Part shown: positions 1 to 9,102 of the stretch, one piece after another
How the letters are laid out: every line of letters starts with the position of its first letter
Numbering within the stretch: position 1 is the stretch's first letter
From: Bacteroidales bacterium
GTDB taxonomy: Bacteria > Bacteroidota > Bacteroidia > Bacteroidales > UBA932
Direction of reading: 5' to 3'
DNA length: 15,981 nucleotides
Assembly: GCA_017538685.1 (NCBI GenBank)
Contig: JAFYIK010000111.1
Location: 1-15,981, forward strand
Notes under the pieces: generated by a model
Told to the model about the DNA's origin: nothing
Database searches by the model: none
Seen by the model: only the letters and a program-made list of their open reading frames with translations
Position numbers and translations under genes: made by a program

Positions 1-1154
1 ACCGAGCCGCCGCCGGGGGCGGGCGCCTCCGAGGCCGCCAGCGCCGCGAAGTCTTTGAGAGTCATTCTCACCAACTTCTCGCGCTTGGCCACTTCTTCAG
101 GGTCTTCCATCAGGTATTCTATCACCTTGGTATGCGGATCGAAAGGTCCGAGATCGTCCAGCGACATAGACTTCACGGCTATCTTCAGGATCTCGTCCTC
201 CGAAATGCCGAGCGAGCGCTGCTGACGCTCCAGGTAGAACTTTCCGGCATCCATCAGCACCTTCTTCGGCACAAGACCGACTATTTCAGCCCCGGTCACG
301 CGAAGTCCGCGCGCCGCGGCCGCCCTGCACACTTCTTCGAAAGCGACGTGAAGAGGAGTAGCCTCGATGTCCGTTATGTTCATCGACACCTGAGCGATGC
401 CGTATTCGTCGATGTACCAGCCTATTGCCTTGCAGCCCTTAAGGGTTCCGGGTATCCAGATCTGCTCCCCGGCGGCGTCTTTGAGCAGCGCGCCTGTCAG
501 CGAGCCGCCTTCGCGTGCCTTCCTGCCCTTCTCGCGCACGTCGAAGGCGACCGCCATCGCGCGCCGCGTAGAAGTCGTATTCAGATTGAAGTTCACTGCC
601 ACCAAAAATCCGCGCGCGCCCACGTTGGTCGCTCCGGCCCTGGCGACCCGCTCGTCGTAGGCTCCGCCGAAATCGGGCTTCCTCGCGGGATCCGCCATCT
701 TCTCCGGCAGCGCTTCGTACTCGCCGGCGCGGCAGACCGCAAGGTTTTTGCGCTCGGGCACGTAGGCCGCGGCTTCGTAGCAGTAGCACGGGATTCCCAG
801 TTCCTTCCACAGCCGCTCCGCAAGAGAGCGAGCCAACGCAGCACACTCCTCGAGCGTGATGCCGCTCACGGGGATCAGAGGCAGCACGTCCGTGGCCCCG
901 CTGCGGGGGTGGGCGCCGTGGTGCTTGCGCATATCGATCAGCTCCGCCGCCTTCGCGGCCCCCTGGAACGCTGCCTCCACGACCGCCTCCGGCTCGCCGA
1001 CGAAAGTCACCACGGTGCGGTTGGTTGCCTCGCCGGGATCCACGTTCAGCACTTTCACTCCGGGCACCGCCGATATGGCCGCCACGATACTGTCTATTAC
1101 GTTTTTATCACGTCCCTCGCTATAGTTGGGGACACATTCGATTATTCTTTTCAT
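1..1154 (-). CDS. ftcD: Glutamate formimidoyltransferase / formimidoyl-THF cyclodeaminase, C-terminus beyond window
   Basis: This is a folate-linked histidine-degradation enzyme. It moves the formimino group of N-formimino-L-glutamate to tetrahydrofolate, and the fused second domain would deaminate the product to methenyl-THF. My translation begins MKRIIECVPNYSEGRDKN and runs 384 codons to the window edge with no stop. Motifs shared with the mammalian enzyme include ECVPN(F/Y)SEG near residue 6, TNRTVVTFVG at 44-53 and HHGAHPR at 78-84, whose His82 matches the catalytic His82 of the mammalian protein. A cyclodeaminase start (MTLKDFAALAA, then APGGGS) is reached just before the edge, so the full protein should be of the fused, roughly 550-600 residue type. 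The ATG sits inside the upstream tlpA-like stop as ATGA, which suggests translational coupling. No Shine-Dalgarno site is visible. The family call is firm; only the second domain's completeness is unknown. Confidence 0.95.
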   Translation of the reverse strand, partial: MKRIIECVPNYSEGRDKNVIDSIVAAISAVPGVKVLNVDPGEATNRTVVTFVGEPEAVVEAAFQGAAKAAELIDMRKHHGAHPRSGATDVLPLIPVSGITLEECAALARSLAERLWKELGIPCYCYEAAAYVPERKNLAVCRAGEYEALPEKMADPARKPDFGGAYDERVARAGATNVGARGFLVAVNFNLNTTSTRRAMAVAFDVREKGRKAREGGSLTGALLKDAAGEQIWIPGTLKGCKAIGWYIDEYGIAQVSMNITDIEATPLHVAFEEVCRAAAARGLRVTGAEIVGLVPKKVLMDAGKFYLERQQRSLGISEDEILKIAVKSMSLDDLGPFDPHTKVIEYLMEDPEEVAKREKLVRMTLKDFAALAASEAPAPGGGS

Positions 1155-1720
1155 AGCGAACAATTTTCATCTGAGCACATACTCTGGCGGAACTTTTTGG
1201 TCTTCGCATCGGTGCCTATCGCCTTCGCAACTTTCTGGGCAACCACCGTCCCGAGCTCGACTTTTCCTTCTTTGTCGATCACATACAGCGACGGGATCCA
1301 TTTGATATGGTACGCCTCACCGACCTTCGATTCCTTCTTTCCTGCGGGATCGAAAAGCTGCACGCCGCCGAGATAATTCTCGCCCACGTATTTTTCGAAC
1401 GCCTCGCGCGTCCTGTCGAACGAAACGCTGACGAAGGCGACTTCCTCCGGGTCCGCCGCCGCCATCATCTCCTTCAGTTCGGGCACCTCCGCCCTGCAGT
1501 CCGGACACCACGACGCCCAGAACACCAGCACCACCTTCCTTCCGCGGAAGTCGCTGATGCTGACCGGCTTTCCGGTGAGATCGTTCAATGTGAATCCGGG
1601 TGCTTCAGTTCCCGGTGCGAGCAACTCGGTGGCATAAGTGAGGTCCAGGTCTTCGGCCTCCTGAGCGAACAATGCTTGTCCCATAAAGAGCAGTGCGATA
1701 AGTATGAGAATTTTTTTCAT
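1151..1720 (-). CDS. Secreted TlpA/ResA-like thioredoxin-fold protein
   Basis: This is a predicted periplasmic thiol-disulfide oxidoreductase of 189 residues. A signal peptide occupies residues 1-19 or so (MKKILILIALLFMGQALFA, likely cut before Q20). The AhpC/TSA-redoxin fold follows: APGFTLNDLTGKPVSISDFRG, the active site WCPDC with Cys72 and Cys75, and the cis-proline loop at Pro143 in KWIPSLYVID. I chose the ATG at 1720. A GTG two codons upstream (1726) is in frame but would only add MF before the typical MKK start. The C-terminus carries two further cysteines, Cys182 and Cys187, close to the end (MCSDENCSL). It is the first gene of a two-gene unit and overlaps ftcD by 4 nt. Its partner is unknown; the membership of the TlpA-like family is clear, the exact substrate is not. 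Confidence 0.9.
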   Translation of the reverse strand: MKKILILIALLFMGQALFAQEAEDLDLTYATELLAPGTEAPGFTLNDLTGKPVSISDFRGRKVVLVFWASWCPDCRAEVPELKEMMAAADPEEVAFVSVSFDRTREAFEKYVGENYLGGVQLFDPAGKKESKVGEAYHIKWIPSLYVIDKEGKVELGTVVAQKVAKAIGTDAKTKKFRQSMCSDENCSL

Positions 1721-1804
1721 AAACACTATGCGGTTATGTTTTGTAAAGGTAACAATATTTCGACGGATTTTCGTTAACTTTACGTGACCGCAAGTGCGCG
1801 AGAA
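1721..1804. promoter_or_regulatory. Divergent promoter region between the tlpA-like gene and the PUL
   Basis: This AT-richer gap separates two divergent operons. Bacteroides promoters carry a -7 element of the form TAnnTTTG. On the plus strand TAACTTTA lies at 1775-1782; on the minus strand TACCTTTA reads from 1751 down to 1744. Each matches seven of the eight specified or free positions. If both are used, transcription would start near 1789 and near 1737, giving leaders of only about 16 nt before the ATGs at 1805 and 1720. This also favours ATG 1805 over the in-frame GTG at 1784. I see no convincing -33 TTTG box at the usual spacing for either side, so the assignment is tentative. Confidence 0.4.
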
Positions 1805-3940
1805 ATGACACTAACGAAGGTAGTAACCGGTATCTTCTTAACACTTAGTGTGTTAGCTTCCTGTGTGGTCCCCGAGAATCGAAAATCCCAGGGGAAAGAC
1901 CGGTCTGTCTCCAAGGCAGTCGGCGCGGCCTCGCCGAGCGGGGTCACCAAAGTGCAGTTCGCGCTCGACTCGGCCGGCACGCCGATGTGGTCTATGAGCT
2001 ACAAAGGCAAAGCGGTGATCGAACCCTCGAGGCTCGGTTTCGAGCTGGCTGAGTTCCCCAGGGAGACGGAATCCGGAGACGGGCTGAACTTGAAAGACGG
2101 CTTCGAAATCCAAGGCGTTAAAAGCTCAACCCAGGACGAAACCTGGGAACCCGTCTGGGGCGAGACGAAAACCATACGGAATAACTACAACGAGCTCGAA
2201 GTCACCCTGGCCCGCAGGCCCGGAGTGCCCGACTGCCCAACAATGATCATAAGGTTCCGCGTCTATGACTACGGCGTGGGTCTCAGATATGAATTCACCA
2301 ACCAGGGCGAACTCACCATCAAAGAAGAACTCACCGAATTCTGCCTCGCCGGGGACCACACCGCGTGGTGGATTCCGGGCGACTATGATTCCGAGGAATA
2401 TATAACCCAAAAGACTAAACTGAGCGAAATACGCGAAAGGATGCCCGAGGCGAAGCAGACCTACTGGGCGGACAAAACCTTCTCGCCGACCGGCGTGCAG
2501 ACCCCGCTGCAGCTGAAGACAGACGACGGGCTTTACATAAATATCCACGAAGCCGCCTGCACGGACTACAGCACGATGAGCCTGGAACTCGACGACAAAA
2601 CGCTGACGCTGAGAGCCCATCTCACCCCCGGTGCTGACGGCTTCAAAGGCACATTGACAACCCCTTGCCATACCCCGTGGCGCACGGTGAAAGTCAGTGA
2701 CGACGCCCGCGATATGCTCAGCAAACCCCTCGTCCTGAACCTCAACGACCCCTGCGCGATAGAAGACGTCAGCTGGATCCATCCCATAAAATATATGGGC
2801 GTCTGGTGGGAGATGATTACCGGCGCGAAGACCTGGGCGCCCGGCCCGAACCACGGCGCCGACACCGACAACATCGTCAGGTACATCATCTTCGCCGGCG
2901 AAAACAAATTCGACGAAGTGCTCGTGGAAGGCTGGAACGCGGGTTGGGAGCACTGGGAAGACAACTCCCTCGAGCAGGTGTTCAGCTTCACCGAGCCTTA
3001 TCCCGATTTCGATCTCAAGGGCCTTAACAAATTCGCCGGCTTCAAGAAAGTAAGGCTGATGATGCACCACGAAACCGCCTCGGCGATAGAGGATTACGAA
3101 CGCCAGCTGCCTGCGGCCTTCGCCCTTATGCACAAGTACGGCTATGACGCAGTGAAGACCGGCTACTGCGGCGACATCCGCCCGCGCGGCGAGCACCACT
3201 ACAGCCAGTATATGAACCGCCACTACCTCAACGTGGTCAAGCAGGCGGCGGAAAACCATATAATGGTGGACGCCCACGAAGCCAGCCGCCCTACCGGCCT
3301 CAGCCGCACCTGGCCGAACCTGCTTGCGCAGGAAAGCGCGAGGGGAGGGGAGTACGAAGCATTCGCGGCCAAGGGAGGCAACCCGCCGGAGCATACGGTC
3401 ATCCTGCCGTTCACGCGCCTGCAGGGCGGGCCTATGGACTACACACCCGGCATCTTCCGGACCGACCTTTCCTGGGCGAACGGCAATCCCTGCAGGGTGC
3501 ACAGCACCATCGCCGGCCAGCTCGCGCTCTATGTGACCCTGCCCTCGCCGCTGCAGATGGCGGCCGACCTGCCCGAGCACTACGCCAAGCACCCGCGCGC
3601 CTTCCGCTTCATACGCGAAGTCGCGCTGGATTGGGACGACAGCCGTTATCTCGAGGCCGAGCCTGGCGAGTACGTCACCGTGGCCCGCAAGGCCAAGGGC
3701 ACGGACAACTGGTTCGTCGGCGGAAAGACTGCCTCTGAACGCACGACCACCATCAGGCTGAACTTCCTCGACAAGGGCCGCACCTACAAATGCACGCTCT
3801 ACCGCGACGCGGAAGGAGCCGACTGGCAGACAGCTCCTGAAAAATATACAATCGAAAGCCTCAACGTCACATCCAAAACGAAACTCTCGATCAATGAAGC
3901 GGACGGAGGCGGCTTTGCAATGACAATAGTACCAAATTAA
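1805..3940 (+). CDS. GH97 glycoside hydrolase, inverting SusB-like alpha-glucosidase, lipoprotein
   Basis: A 711-residue glycoside hydrolase of family 97. It should release alpha-linked glucose from the non-reducing end of oligosaccharides. A lipoprotein signal ends in the lipobox LASC with Cys20. The N-terminal beta-sandwich (about 45-300) is followed by the barrel, with the family signature YMGVWWEMITGAKTWAPGP. The three glutamates that act in the B. thetaiotaomicron inverting enzyme SusB (439, 508, 532) match Glu423 (HHE), Glu492 (HEAS) and Glu516 (GGE) with identical spacing; Glu510 matches a calcium ligand. The place of the retaining enzymes' nucleophile Asp is Gly453 (VKTGY), so inversion is expected. 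A C-terminal beta-sandwich ends the protein. I chose ATG 1805 over GTG 1784 because it gives a standard signal peptide. It is the first gene of the PUL operon, four nt before susC. The substrate beyond an alpha-glucoside is inferred. Confidence 0.93.
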   Translation: MTLTKVVTGIFLTLSVLASCVVPENRKSQGKDRSVSKAVGAASPSGVTKVQFALDSAGTPMWSMSYKGKAVIEPSRLGFELAEFPRETESGDGLNLKDGFEIQGVKSSTQDETWEPVWGETKTIRNNYNELEVTLARRPGVPDCPTMIIRFRVYDYGVGLRYEFTNQGELTIKEELTEFCLAGDHTAWWIPGDYDSEEYITQKTKLSEIRERMPEAKQTYWADKTFSPTGVQTPLQLKTDDGLYINIHEAACTDYSTMSLELDDKTLTLRAHLTPGADGFKGTLTTPCHTPWRTVKVSDDARDMLSKPLVLNLNDPCAIEDVSWIHPIKYMGVWWEMITGAKTWAPGPNHGADTDNIVRYIIFAGENKFDEVLVEGWNAGWEHWEDNSLEQVFSFTEPYPDFDLKGLNKFAGFKKVRLMMHHETASAIEDYERQLPAAFALMHKYGYDAVKTGYCGDIRPRGEHHYSQYMNRHYLNVVKQAAENHIMVDAHEASRPTGLSRTWPNLLAQESARGGEYEAFAAKGGNPPEHTVILPFTRLQGGPMDYTPGIFRTDLSWANGNPCRVHSTIAGQLALYVTLPSPLQMAADLPEHYAKHPRAFRFIREVALDWDDSRYLEAEPGEYVTVARKAKGTDNWFVGGKTASERTTTIRLNFLDKGRTYKCTLYRDAEGADWQTAPEKYTIESLNVTSKTKLSINEADGGGFAMTIVPN

Positions 3941-3944
3941 TCAT

Positions 3945-6900
3945 ATGAAAAAAACACTGCTACTAATTCTGACCCTGTTTCTGAGCGGGTTGCTGCTGGC
4001 GGCGCCGCCGCAGAAGCAGAGGGTTACCGTCACGGGCACGGTCCTGGACGACATCGACCTCCCTATCCCGGGAGCGGCGGTGATGGTGAGAGGCAGTTCC
4101 CGAGGCGTCATCACCGACAACGACGGACGGTTCTCCATCGAGGTCAGTCCGCACGACGTCCTCATCTTCCAGTTCCTCGGCTTCGAAGACGAAGAAGTGA
4201 AGGTGGGAGACCAGCTCGACATCATCGTGAAGATGCGCACCATCGCGTCCGCCCTGGACGAAGTCACGGTGGTGGCCTACGGAACCCAGCGCAAAGCCTC
4301 GGTTATCGGAGCTATCAGCACCGTGAATACCGAACTCCTTAAGACCGGTGTCGGTCAGGTCTCTTCCTCGCTTGCAGGAAAGATGGCCGGTCTGGTGGTG
4401 CTGCAGCGCACGGGTGAGCCGGGCGCCGGCGCGGACTTCTGGATCCGAGGCGTCGCCACCTTCGGCAACAACTCCAACAAGCCTCTCATTCTCGTGGACG
4501 GTGTGGAGCGCAGCCTGGACCTCGTGGACGCGGACGACATCGCTTCCTTCAGTATCCTGAAGGATGCTACCGCCACCGCTCTCTACGGTGTGCGTGGCGC
4601 GAACGGTGTGGTGATAGTCACCACCAAGCGCGGCTCCGAATCGGCCCCGAAGGTGAATGTGAAAGTTGAGGCCGGTGCCACCCAGCCCATCAAGATTCCG
4701 AAGATGGCCAACACCGAGCAGTGGATAGACTTCTTCAACCAGGTGAATATCGACGCCGGCAACGACGCTCCCATCTCCGACTATCAGAAAGAGCTTTATC
4801 TGAATTCCTGGAGGGTGAACGGCTACGATTCCCGTACAGGCTACGACTCGGATCTCTACCCGAGCGTGGACTGGGTGAAAACCATCTACAAAGATATGGC
4901 CACCACCAGACGGTACAATATCAGCGTCAGCGGCGGTACCAAGATGGTCCGTTACTATGTGGCGGGTTCGTACTATTTCGAGGACAGTATTCTGAACAAT
5001 GCCAGCGACGAGCGTTTCGACGCTTCGCTTAACTACCGTAAGTTCAACTTCAGGGCGAACACGGACATCAACATCACCCGCAGCACTGAGCTCGGAATCT
5101 CGCTGTCCACCCAGTATGTGATAAAAAACCAGCCGGCTTCGAGCCTGAGCGACATCTACACATACACGCTCCTTATGACCCCTATCGCCATCCCGACCCA
5201 TTTCTCGGACGGCACTCTTTCAAGGGCGCTGGTGGGCCATAACCCCTGGAACGATTTGAACGCCGTAGGTTACTCGAACAACGACCAGATCACTGCTCAG
5301 TCGCTGATCTCGCTCACCCAGCACTTCGACGATATGGCACCCTGGCTGCAGGGCCTCAGCGCCAACGTCAAGTTCTCCTGGGATGCCTGGAATTCCGCTA
5401 CCCTCACCCGCGGAATCTATCCATCCATCTACAGGGCGATAGGCCGTGCAACAGAGGCTGACGAACTCGGGGAGTATCCTCTTCTTCTCGAGCAGGTGCA
5501 GGAAGGAAGCAACTATATGGGTCTGAGCACAGGGCACGACGGCACTATGATGATCACGGGTGAAGCTTCGCTCAACTACGAGCGTGTCTTCAAATCTGCC
5601 CACAGAGTCGCAGGCCTTTTGCTTTTCAACATCCGCAACAAGCAGTACCTCTTCCCGGGAACGTACTACTACGCTTTCCCGTTCAGGTATATAGGTCTTG
5701 CCGGACGTCTGACCTACTCCTACAAAGACCGCTATTTCGCTGAGGCCAACTTCGGTTACAACGGTTCGGAGAACTTCGCGCCTGAGAACCGTATGGGTTT
5801 CTTCCCGTCTGTGGCTATCGGTTACATAATCAGCAACGAGCCTTTCTGGGACGATCTCTCGGAAGTGGTCAGTATGTTCAAGATCAAGGGCTCCTACGGC
5901 GATGTGGGTAACGACCAGATGAGCAGCCGTTTCGCATTCAACACTGAAATGAACACCAGCGCGGCAGGCTTCTCCTTCGGTGAGGCGAATAAGAAGAACT
6001 GGGCGGCAGGTATCAGCACCGCAAAGCGCGGCGACGATTCAGTCGGCTGGGAGACCTCACACAAAGCCAATGTCGGACTCGAGACCAAGTTCTTCGACCA
6101 ACTGGCAGTCAATGTGGACGTGTTCCAGGAAAAGCGCGAAGGTATTTACGTCGCCCGTCAGATGACTCCGTCCGTGGTGGGAGAAAACACTGCCCAATAT
6201 GCAAACATCGGTAAACTGCTCAACCGCGGTTTCGAAGTGAACGTGGAGTATGAGAAGATGTTTGCGAACGGCCTGTATCTGTCCGCCCGCGGCAACTTCG
6301 GATGGAACCGAAACCTCAAGCAGTACGACGATATCCCGCCTCAGATCTGGGGCTATCAGAACACCTACGGCTACGCTGTCTACCAGCAGCGAGGCCTTAT
6401 CGCGGAGGGGCTGTTCGAGAGCCAGGAAGATATCGACACCTGGCCGAAGCAGACCTTCGGTGACGTTAAGCCCGGCGACATCAAGTATCGCGACGTGAAC
6501 GGCGACGGCGTCATCGACGTTTTCGACGTGGTGCCGATCGGCTTCACTCACGTGCCTGAAATCAACTACGGTTTCGGTATCAGCGCATCCTTCCTCGGCT
6601 TCGACGCTTCAATCTTCTTCAGCGGAGTGGATAATTACACCCGCTTCATCTACGGAGCGAACCTCTACGGCGCCAGCACCAATATGGACCAGCTGGGCCA
6701 GATCTACGAAGATGTGGCCGTGAACCGCTGGACTCCGGACAACCGCAACTCCGGCGCTCCTTATCCTCGCCTCACCCTGAACAAGAGTGAGAATAATCAG
6801 TTCGCCTACTGGATGGACGATCAGAGCGCCCTCAGCACCTACTGGCAGAGGGATATGAGTTTCCTGAGGCTTAAGAACGCCGAAATCGGCTACACTATTC

Positions 6901-7073
6901 CCAAGCGCATCACCCGTAAAATCGGTATGAGCACTGTCCGCTTCTATGCGCAGGGAGTGAACCTCCTCACTTTCTCCAAGTTCAAACTTTGGGATCCTGA
7001 GTTAGCCGCTTCCTACGGTAATATCTATCCGCAGATGAGAACGGTCTGCTTCGGCGCAAACATTAATTTCTAG
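3945..7073 (+). CDS. SusC/RagA-family TonB-dependent outer-membrane transporter
   Basis: A 1042-residue outer-membrane channel that imports oligosaccharides by TonB/ExbBD-driven transport, paired with the SusD lipoprotein encoded next. After a signal peptide (residues 1-19 or so) comes the carboxypeptidase-regulatory-like domain (about 26-97, VTGTVLD...PIPGAAVMVRG...TDNDGRFSI). A TonB-box-like DEVTVVAYG follows at 105-113, then the plug domain with LAGKMAGLVVLQ, IRGVATFG, LILVDGV and DATATALYGVRGANGVVIVTTKRG. The rest is the beta-barrel, ending in an aromatic residue (ANINF). A calcium-loop-like DVNGDGVID near residue 850 is common in this family. Length is typical. The start ATG lies 4 nt after the GH97 stop, so translation is probably coupled. 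There is no STN domain, hence no sign of direct FecR/ECF signalling. Confidence 0.97.
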   Translation: MKKTLLLILTLFLSGLLLAAPPQKQRVTVTGTVLDDIDLPIPGAAVMVRGSSRGVITDNDGRFSIEVSPHDVLIFQFLGFEDEEVKVGDQLDIIVKMRTIASALDEVTVVAYGTQRKASVIGAISTVNTELLKTGVGQVSSSLAGKMAGLVVLQRTGEPGAGADFWIRGVATFGNNSNKPLILVDGVERSLDLVDADDIASFSILKDATATALYGVRGANGVVIVTTKRGSESAPKVNVKVEAGATQPIKIPKMANTEQWIDFFNQVNIDAGNDAPISDYQKELYLNSWRVNGYDSRTGYDSDLYPSVDWVKTIYKDMATTRRYNISVSGGTKMVRYYVAGSYYFEDSILNNASDERFDASLNYRKFNFRANTDINITRSTELGISLSTQYVIKNQPASSLSDIYTYTLLMTPIAIPTHFSDGTLSRALVGHNPWNDLNAVGYSNNDQITAQSLISLTQHFDDMAPWLQGLSANVKFSWDAWNSATLTRGIYPSIYRAIGRATEADELGEYPLLLEQVQEGSNYMGLSTGHDGTMMITGEASLNYERVFKSAHRVAGLLLFNIRNKQYLFPGTYYYAFPFRYIGLAGRLTYSYKDRYFAEANFGYNGSENFAPENRMGFFPSVAIGYIISNEPFWDDLSEVVSMFKIKGSYGDVGNDQMSSRFAFNTEMNTSAAGFSFGEANKKNWAAGISTAKRGDDSVGWETSHKANVGLETKFFDQLAVNVDVFQEKREGIYVARQMTPSVVGENTAQYANIGKLLNRGFEVNVEYEKMFANGLYLSARGNFGWNRNLKQYDDIPPQIWGYQNTYGYAVYQQRGLIAEGLFESQEDIDTWPKQTFGDVKPGDIKYRDVNGDGVIDVFDVVPIGFTHVPEINYGFGISASFLGFDASIFFSGVDNYTRFIYGANLYGASTNMDQLGQIYEDVAVNRWTPDNRNSGAPYPRLTLNKSENNQFAYWMDDQSALSTYWQRDMSFLRLKNAEIGYTIPKRITRKIGMSTVRFYAQGVNLLTFSKFKLWDPELAASYGNIYPQMRTVCFGANINF

Positions 7074-7080
7074 GGAGGAG
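7072..7080 (+). promoter_or_regulatory. Strong Shine-Dalgarno site ahead of susD
   Basis: AGGGAGGAG begins inside the susC stop codon; its GGAGG core at 7074-7078 lies 8 nt before the susD ATG at 7087. Other starts in this window lack such a site, and Bacteroidota rarely rely on one, so it may raise SusD output relative to SusC. Confidence 0.6.
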
Positions 7081-7086
7081 AGAGCA

Positions 7087-9102
7087 ATGAAAAAGTTAAC
7101 ATTCATACTTATCGCAGCGGCGGCATTGATTCTTTCAGGCTGCAGCAAACTCTATGAGGATTATCTCGGCGTGGAACTCCACGACCAGGCCACAATAGAT
7201 GAAATCTTCGCCCAGGGCAACACGGCGCACAGATATCTCCGCCACATCTATTCGTTCATCCCCGAGGATGAATCGATCTCCAACCGCGAAGGCTGGGTGG
7301 TCGCCCGTTCGGACGAAGCCCAGTTCTCCTGGACGATGTGGGTCTACTACCTGATATTCCGCGAAGGAAACTACTCCTCTGCGACCACTGTAAACGCCGC
7401 CGGCTTCCTCACTTGGGATAAGTTCTATCAGGCCATCTCTCAGTGTACGATCTTCATCAACCATATCGACCTGATGAAGGAGTACAACAACAAAGGACCC
7501 GAAGAACTGGCCCGCATCAAGAAGCAGATGAAGGCCGAGGCTAAATTCCTCAGGGCATATTACTACTACTGTCTCATCCGCCAGTACGGTCCTGTCTACA
7601 TTTGGATGGATTCGGAAGGGAATCCGGTCACTCCGGACATCAAGGCGGACGGTACCAAGATCGAGCGCAACACTATGCAGGAGTGCTTCGATTTCATCCT
7701 CGCGCAGCTCGATGAGGCTATCTCCGAACTCCCCGTGCACGTGGGAGATTACGGCGAAATCGCGCAGGACTGGCAGGGCCGCGCCACCAAGGGCGCCGCT
7801 ATGGCTGTCAAATGCCGTGTGGCTATGATGCAGGCTTCGCCTCTCTACAACGGCCAGAACAACACCCACCTCTACGACGACTTCGTGAGCAAATCCAACG
7901 GCAATCATATGATGCCAACCACCTACGACGCCACGAAGTGGGACTACGCGGCCGCTGCGAACAAGGCCCTTATCGACCTTGCGGACAAGGATGGCGAGTA
8001 TGCCCTCATCACTGATGCCAGTGAGAGCACTGATCCGATGCAGAAAGCGGCCGACAACTACCAGGCCATCTTCCAGAAGCCCTGGAACAAGGAAACCATC
8101 TGGGGATGGTGGAAGCGCGAGTCGTCCGAGTACGGATCCTACCTCGCCGGCGCAGGCCAGATTATGTGCTGCGCGCTCGCCCCTCAGATCGAAGGCGTGG
8201 GCGGTTATGCCGGCATCACCCCGTCGCTCAAGCTCGTGGATGCTTTCCCGATGCAGGCGACCGGCCGTTACCCGCTTCAGCTCGGCAATATGTACCAGAA
8301 GACCAACGGCCGTCTGGACTACTCCAAGCCGAACGTGGACCCGCTTTCCGGCTATCAGGCCGAAGGCTGGAAGGAAGGTTACAAAGTCCCCGTGAACGCC
8401 GACTGGGCGCCCGCATTCAAGGCGCACGTCAGCACCACGGGCCGTGACGCCCGCTTCTACCAGTGCATAGTGCCGAACGGTTTCCCCTGGCCGAACGAGA
8501 ACAAGAAGAAGTTCTTCACCTGCTACAACAACAGCGAGTGTACTTCTCCGTTCAGGACCTCGGGCGACTCGAACCGCGCGGGCTATATGTGGCGCAAGTG
8601 GTACCCGACCAACAGGCAGCTGGACAACTGGCAGGCCTACCAGATGAGCGTGGTCTACCCGTCCATCCGTCTGGCCGAGATTTATCTCAACTACGCCGAG
8701 TGCCTCGTGGAGAAATCCACCCCGGATCTGACCACCGCCTGCGTGTATCTCAATAAAGTCCGCAACAGGGCTGGCCTCAATAACATCGAGGTGGCCTATC
8801 CTGGAATCGACGGAAAGAAGGAGCTCCTCCGCGAAGCCATCAGGATGGAACGTATGGTGGAGCTCAACGGCGAAGCCGTGCGCCACTACGACGCAGTCCG
8901 CTGGATGATCGCTCCCGAGGAGTACACCACGGAGAACTGGACCCTGCACTGCAGCGCCACCACCTACGAGGAGTCGTGGGAGAGGGTTCCCGACGATTAC
9001 CCGGGAGGCAAGCCTACCTTCACTGAAAGGGATTACCTCTTCCCGATCTATTCCGGACACCTCGCACAGATGACCAATATGACCCAAAATCCCGGATTCT
9101 GA
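7087..9102 (+). CDS. SusD/RagB-family glycan-binding lipoprotein
   Basis: A 671-residue surface lipoprotein that caps the SusC channel and binds the incoming glycan. The lipoprotein signal ends at LSGC (Cys19), followed by SKLYEDYLG, with acidic residues soon after the lipidated cysteine as in surface-exported lipoproteins. Family hallmarks are the TPR-region AEAKFLRAYYYYCLIRQYGPV around residue 150-170, LAEIYLNYAECLVE and YLNKVRNRAG in the C-terminal third, and the final part RMVELNGEAVRHYDAVRWM. The length is toward the long end of the usual range. It follows susC by 13 nt with a clear ribosome-binding site. The stop TGA (9100-9102) overlaps the next gene's ATG by one base, as TGATG. The family call is firm; the ligand is unknown. 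Confidence 0.96.
   Translation: MKKLTFILIAAAALILSGCSKLYEDYLGVELHDQATIDEIFAQGNTAHRYLRHIYSFIPEDESISNREGWVVARSDEAQFSWTMWVYYLIFREGNYSSATTVNAAGFLTWDKFYQAISQCTIFINHIDLMKEYNNKGPEELARIKKQMKAEAKFLRAYYYYCLIRQYGPVYIWMDSEGNPVTPDIKADGTKIERNTMQECFDFILAQLDEAISELPVHVGDYGEIAQDWQGRATKGAAMAVKCRVAMMQASPLYNGQNNTHLYDDFVSKSNGNHMMPTTYDATKWDYAAAANKALIDLADKDGEYALITDASESTDPMQKAADNYQAIFQKPWNKETIWGWWKRESSEYGSYLAGAGQIMCCALAPQIEGVGGYAGITPSLKLVDAFPMQATGRYPLQLGNMYQKTNGRLDYSKPNVDPLSGYQAEGWKEGYKVPVNADWAPAFKAHVSTTGRDARFYQCIVPNGFPWPNENKKKFFTCYNNSECTSPFRTSGDSNRAGYMWRKWYPTNRQLDNWQAYQMSVVYPSIRLAEIYLNYAECLVEKSTPDLTTACVYLNKVRNRAGLNNIEVAYPGIDGKKELLREAIRMERMVELNGEAVRHYDAVRWMIAPEEYTTENWTLHCSATTYEESWERVPDDYPGGKPTFTERDYLFPIYSGHLAQMTNMTQNPGF

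Noticed and set aside
132..1376. Plus-strand open frame of 414 codons opposite ftcD and the tlpA-like gene
   Set aside because: It lies antisense to two clear genes, has an Arg/His-rich composition typical of the reverse of GC-rich coding DNA, and spans both genes and their junction.
1784..1804. GTG start at 1784 for the GH97 gene
   Set aside because: It would put seven residues with an acid ahead of the signal peptide and would lie at or before the predicted transcription start; ATG 1805 gives a standard lipoprotein signal.
3071..3352. Retaining alpha-galactosidase type of GH97
   Set aside because: The nucleophile position of retaining members is Gly453 here, and the glutamates of inverting members are all present.
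2126..3592. Minus-strand open frame of 488 codons within the GH97 gene
   Set aside because: It is antisense to a well-supported GH97 enzyme with intact catalytic residues; its sequence shows no domain, only a mirror of third-position GC bias.
6492..6527. EF-hand/dockerin-like calcium loop in SusC as a special feature
   Set aside because: DVNGDGVID-type loops occur in many SusC proteins and do not mark a cellulosome-like dockerin.
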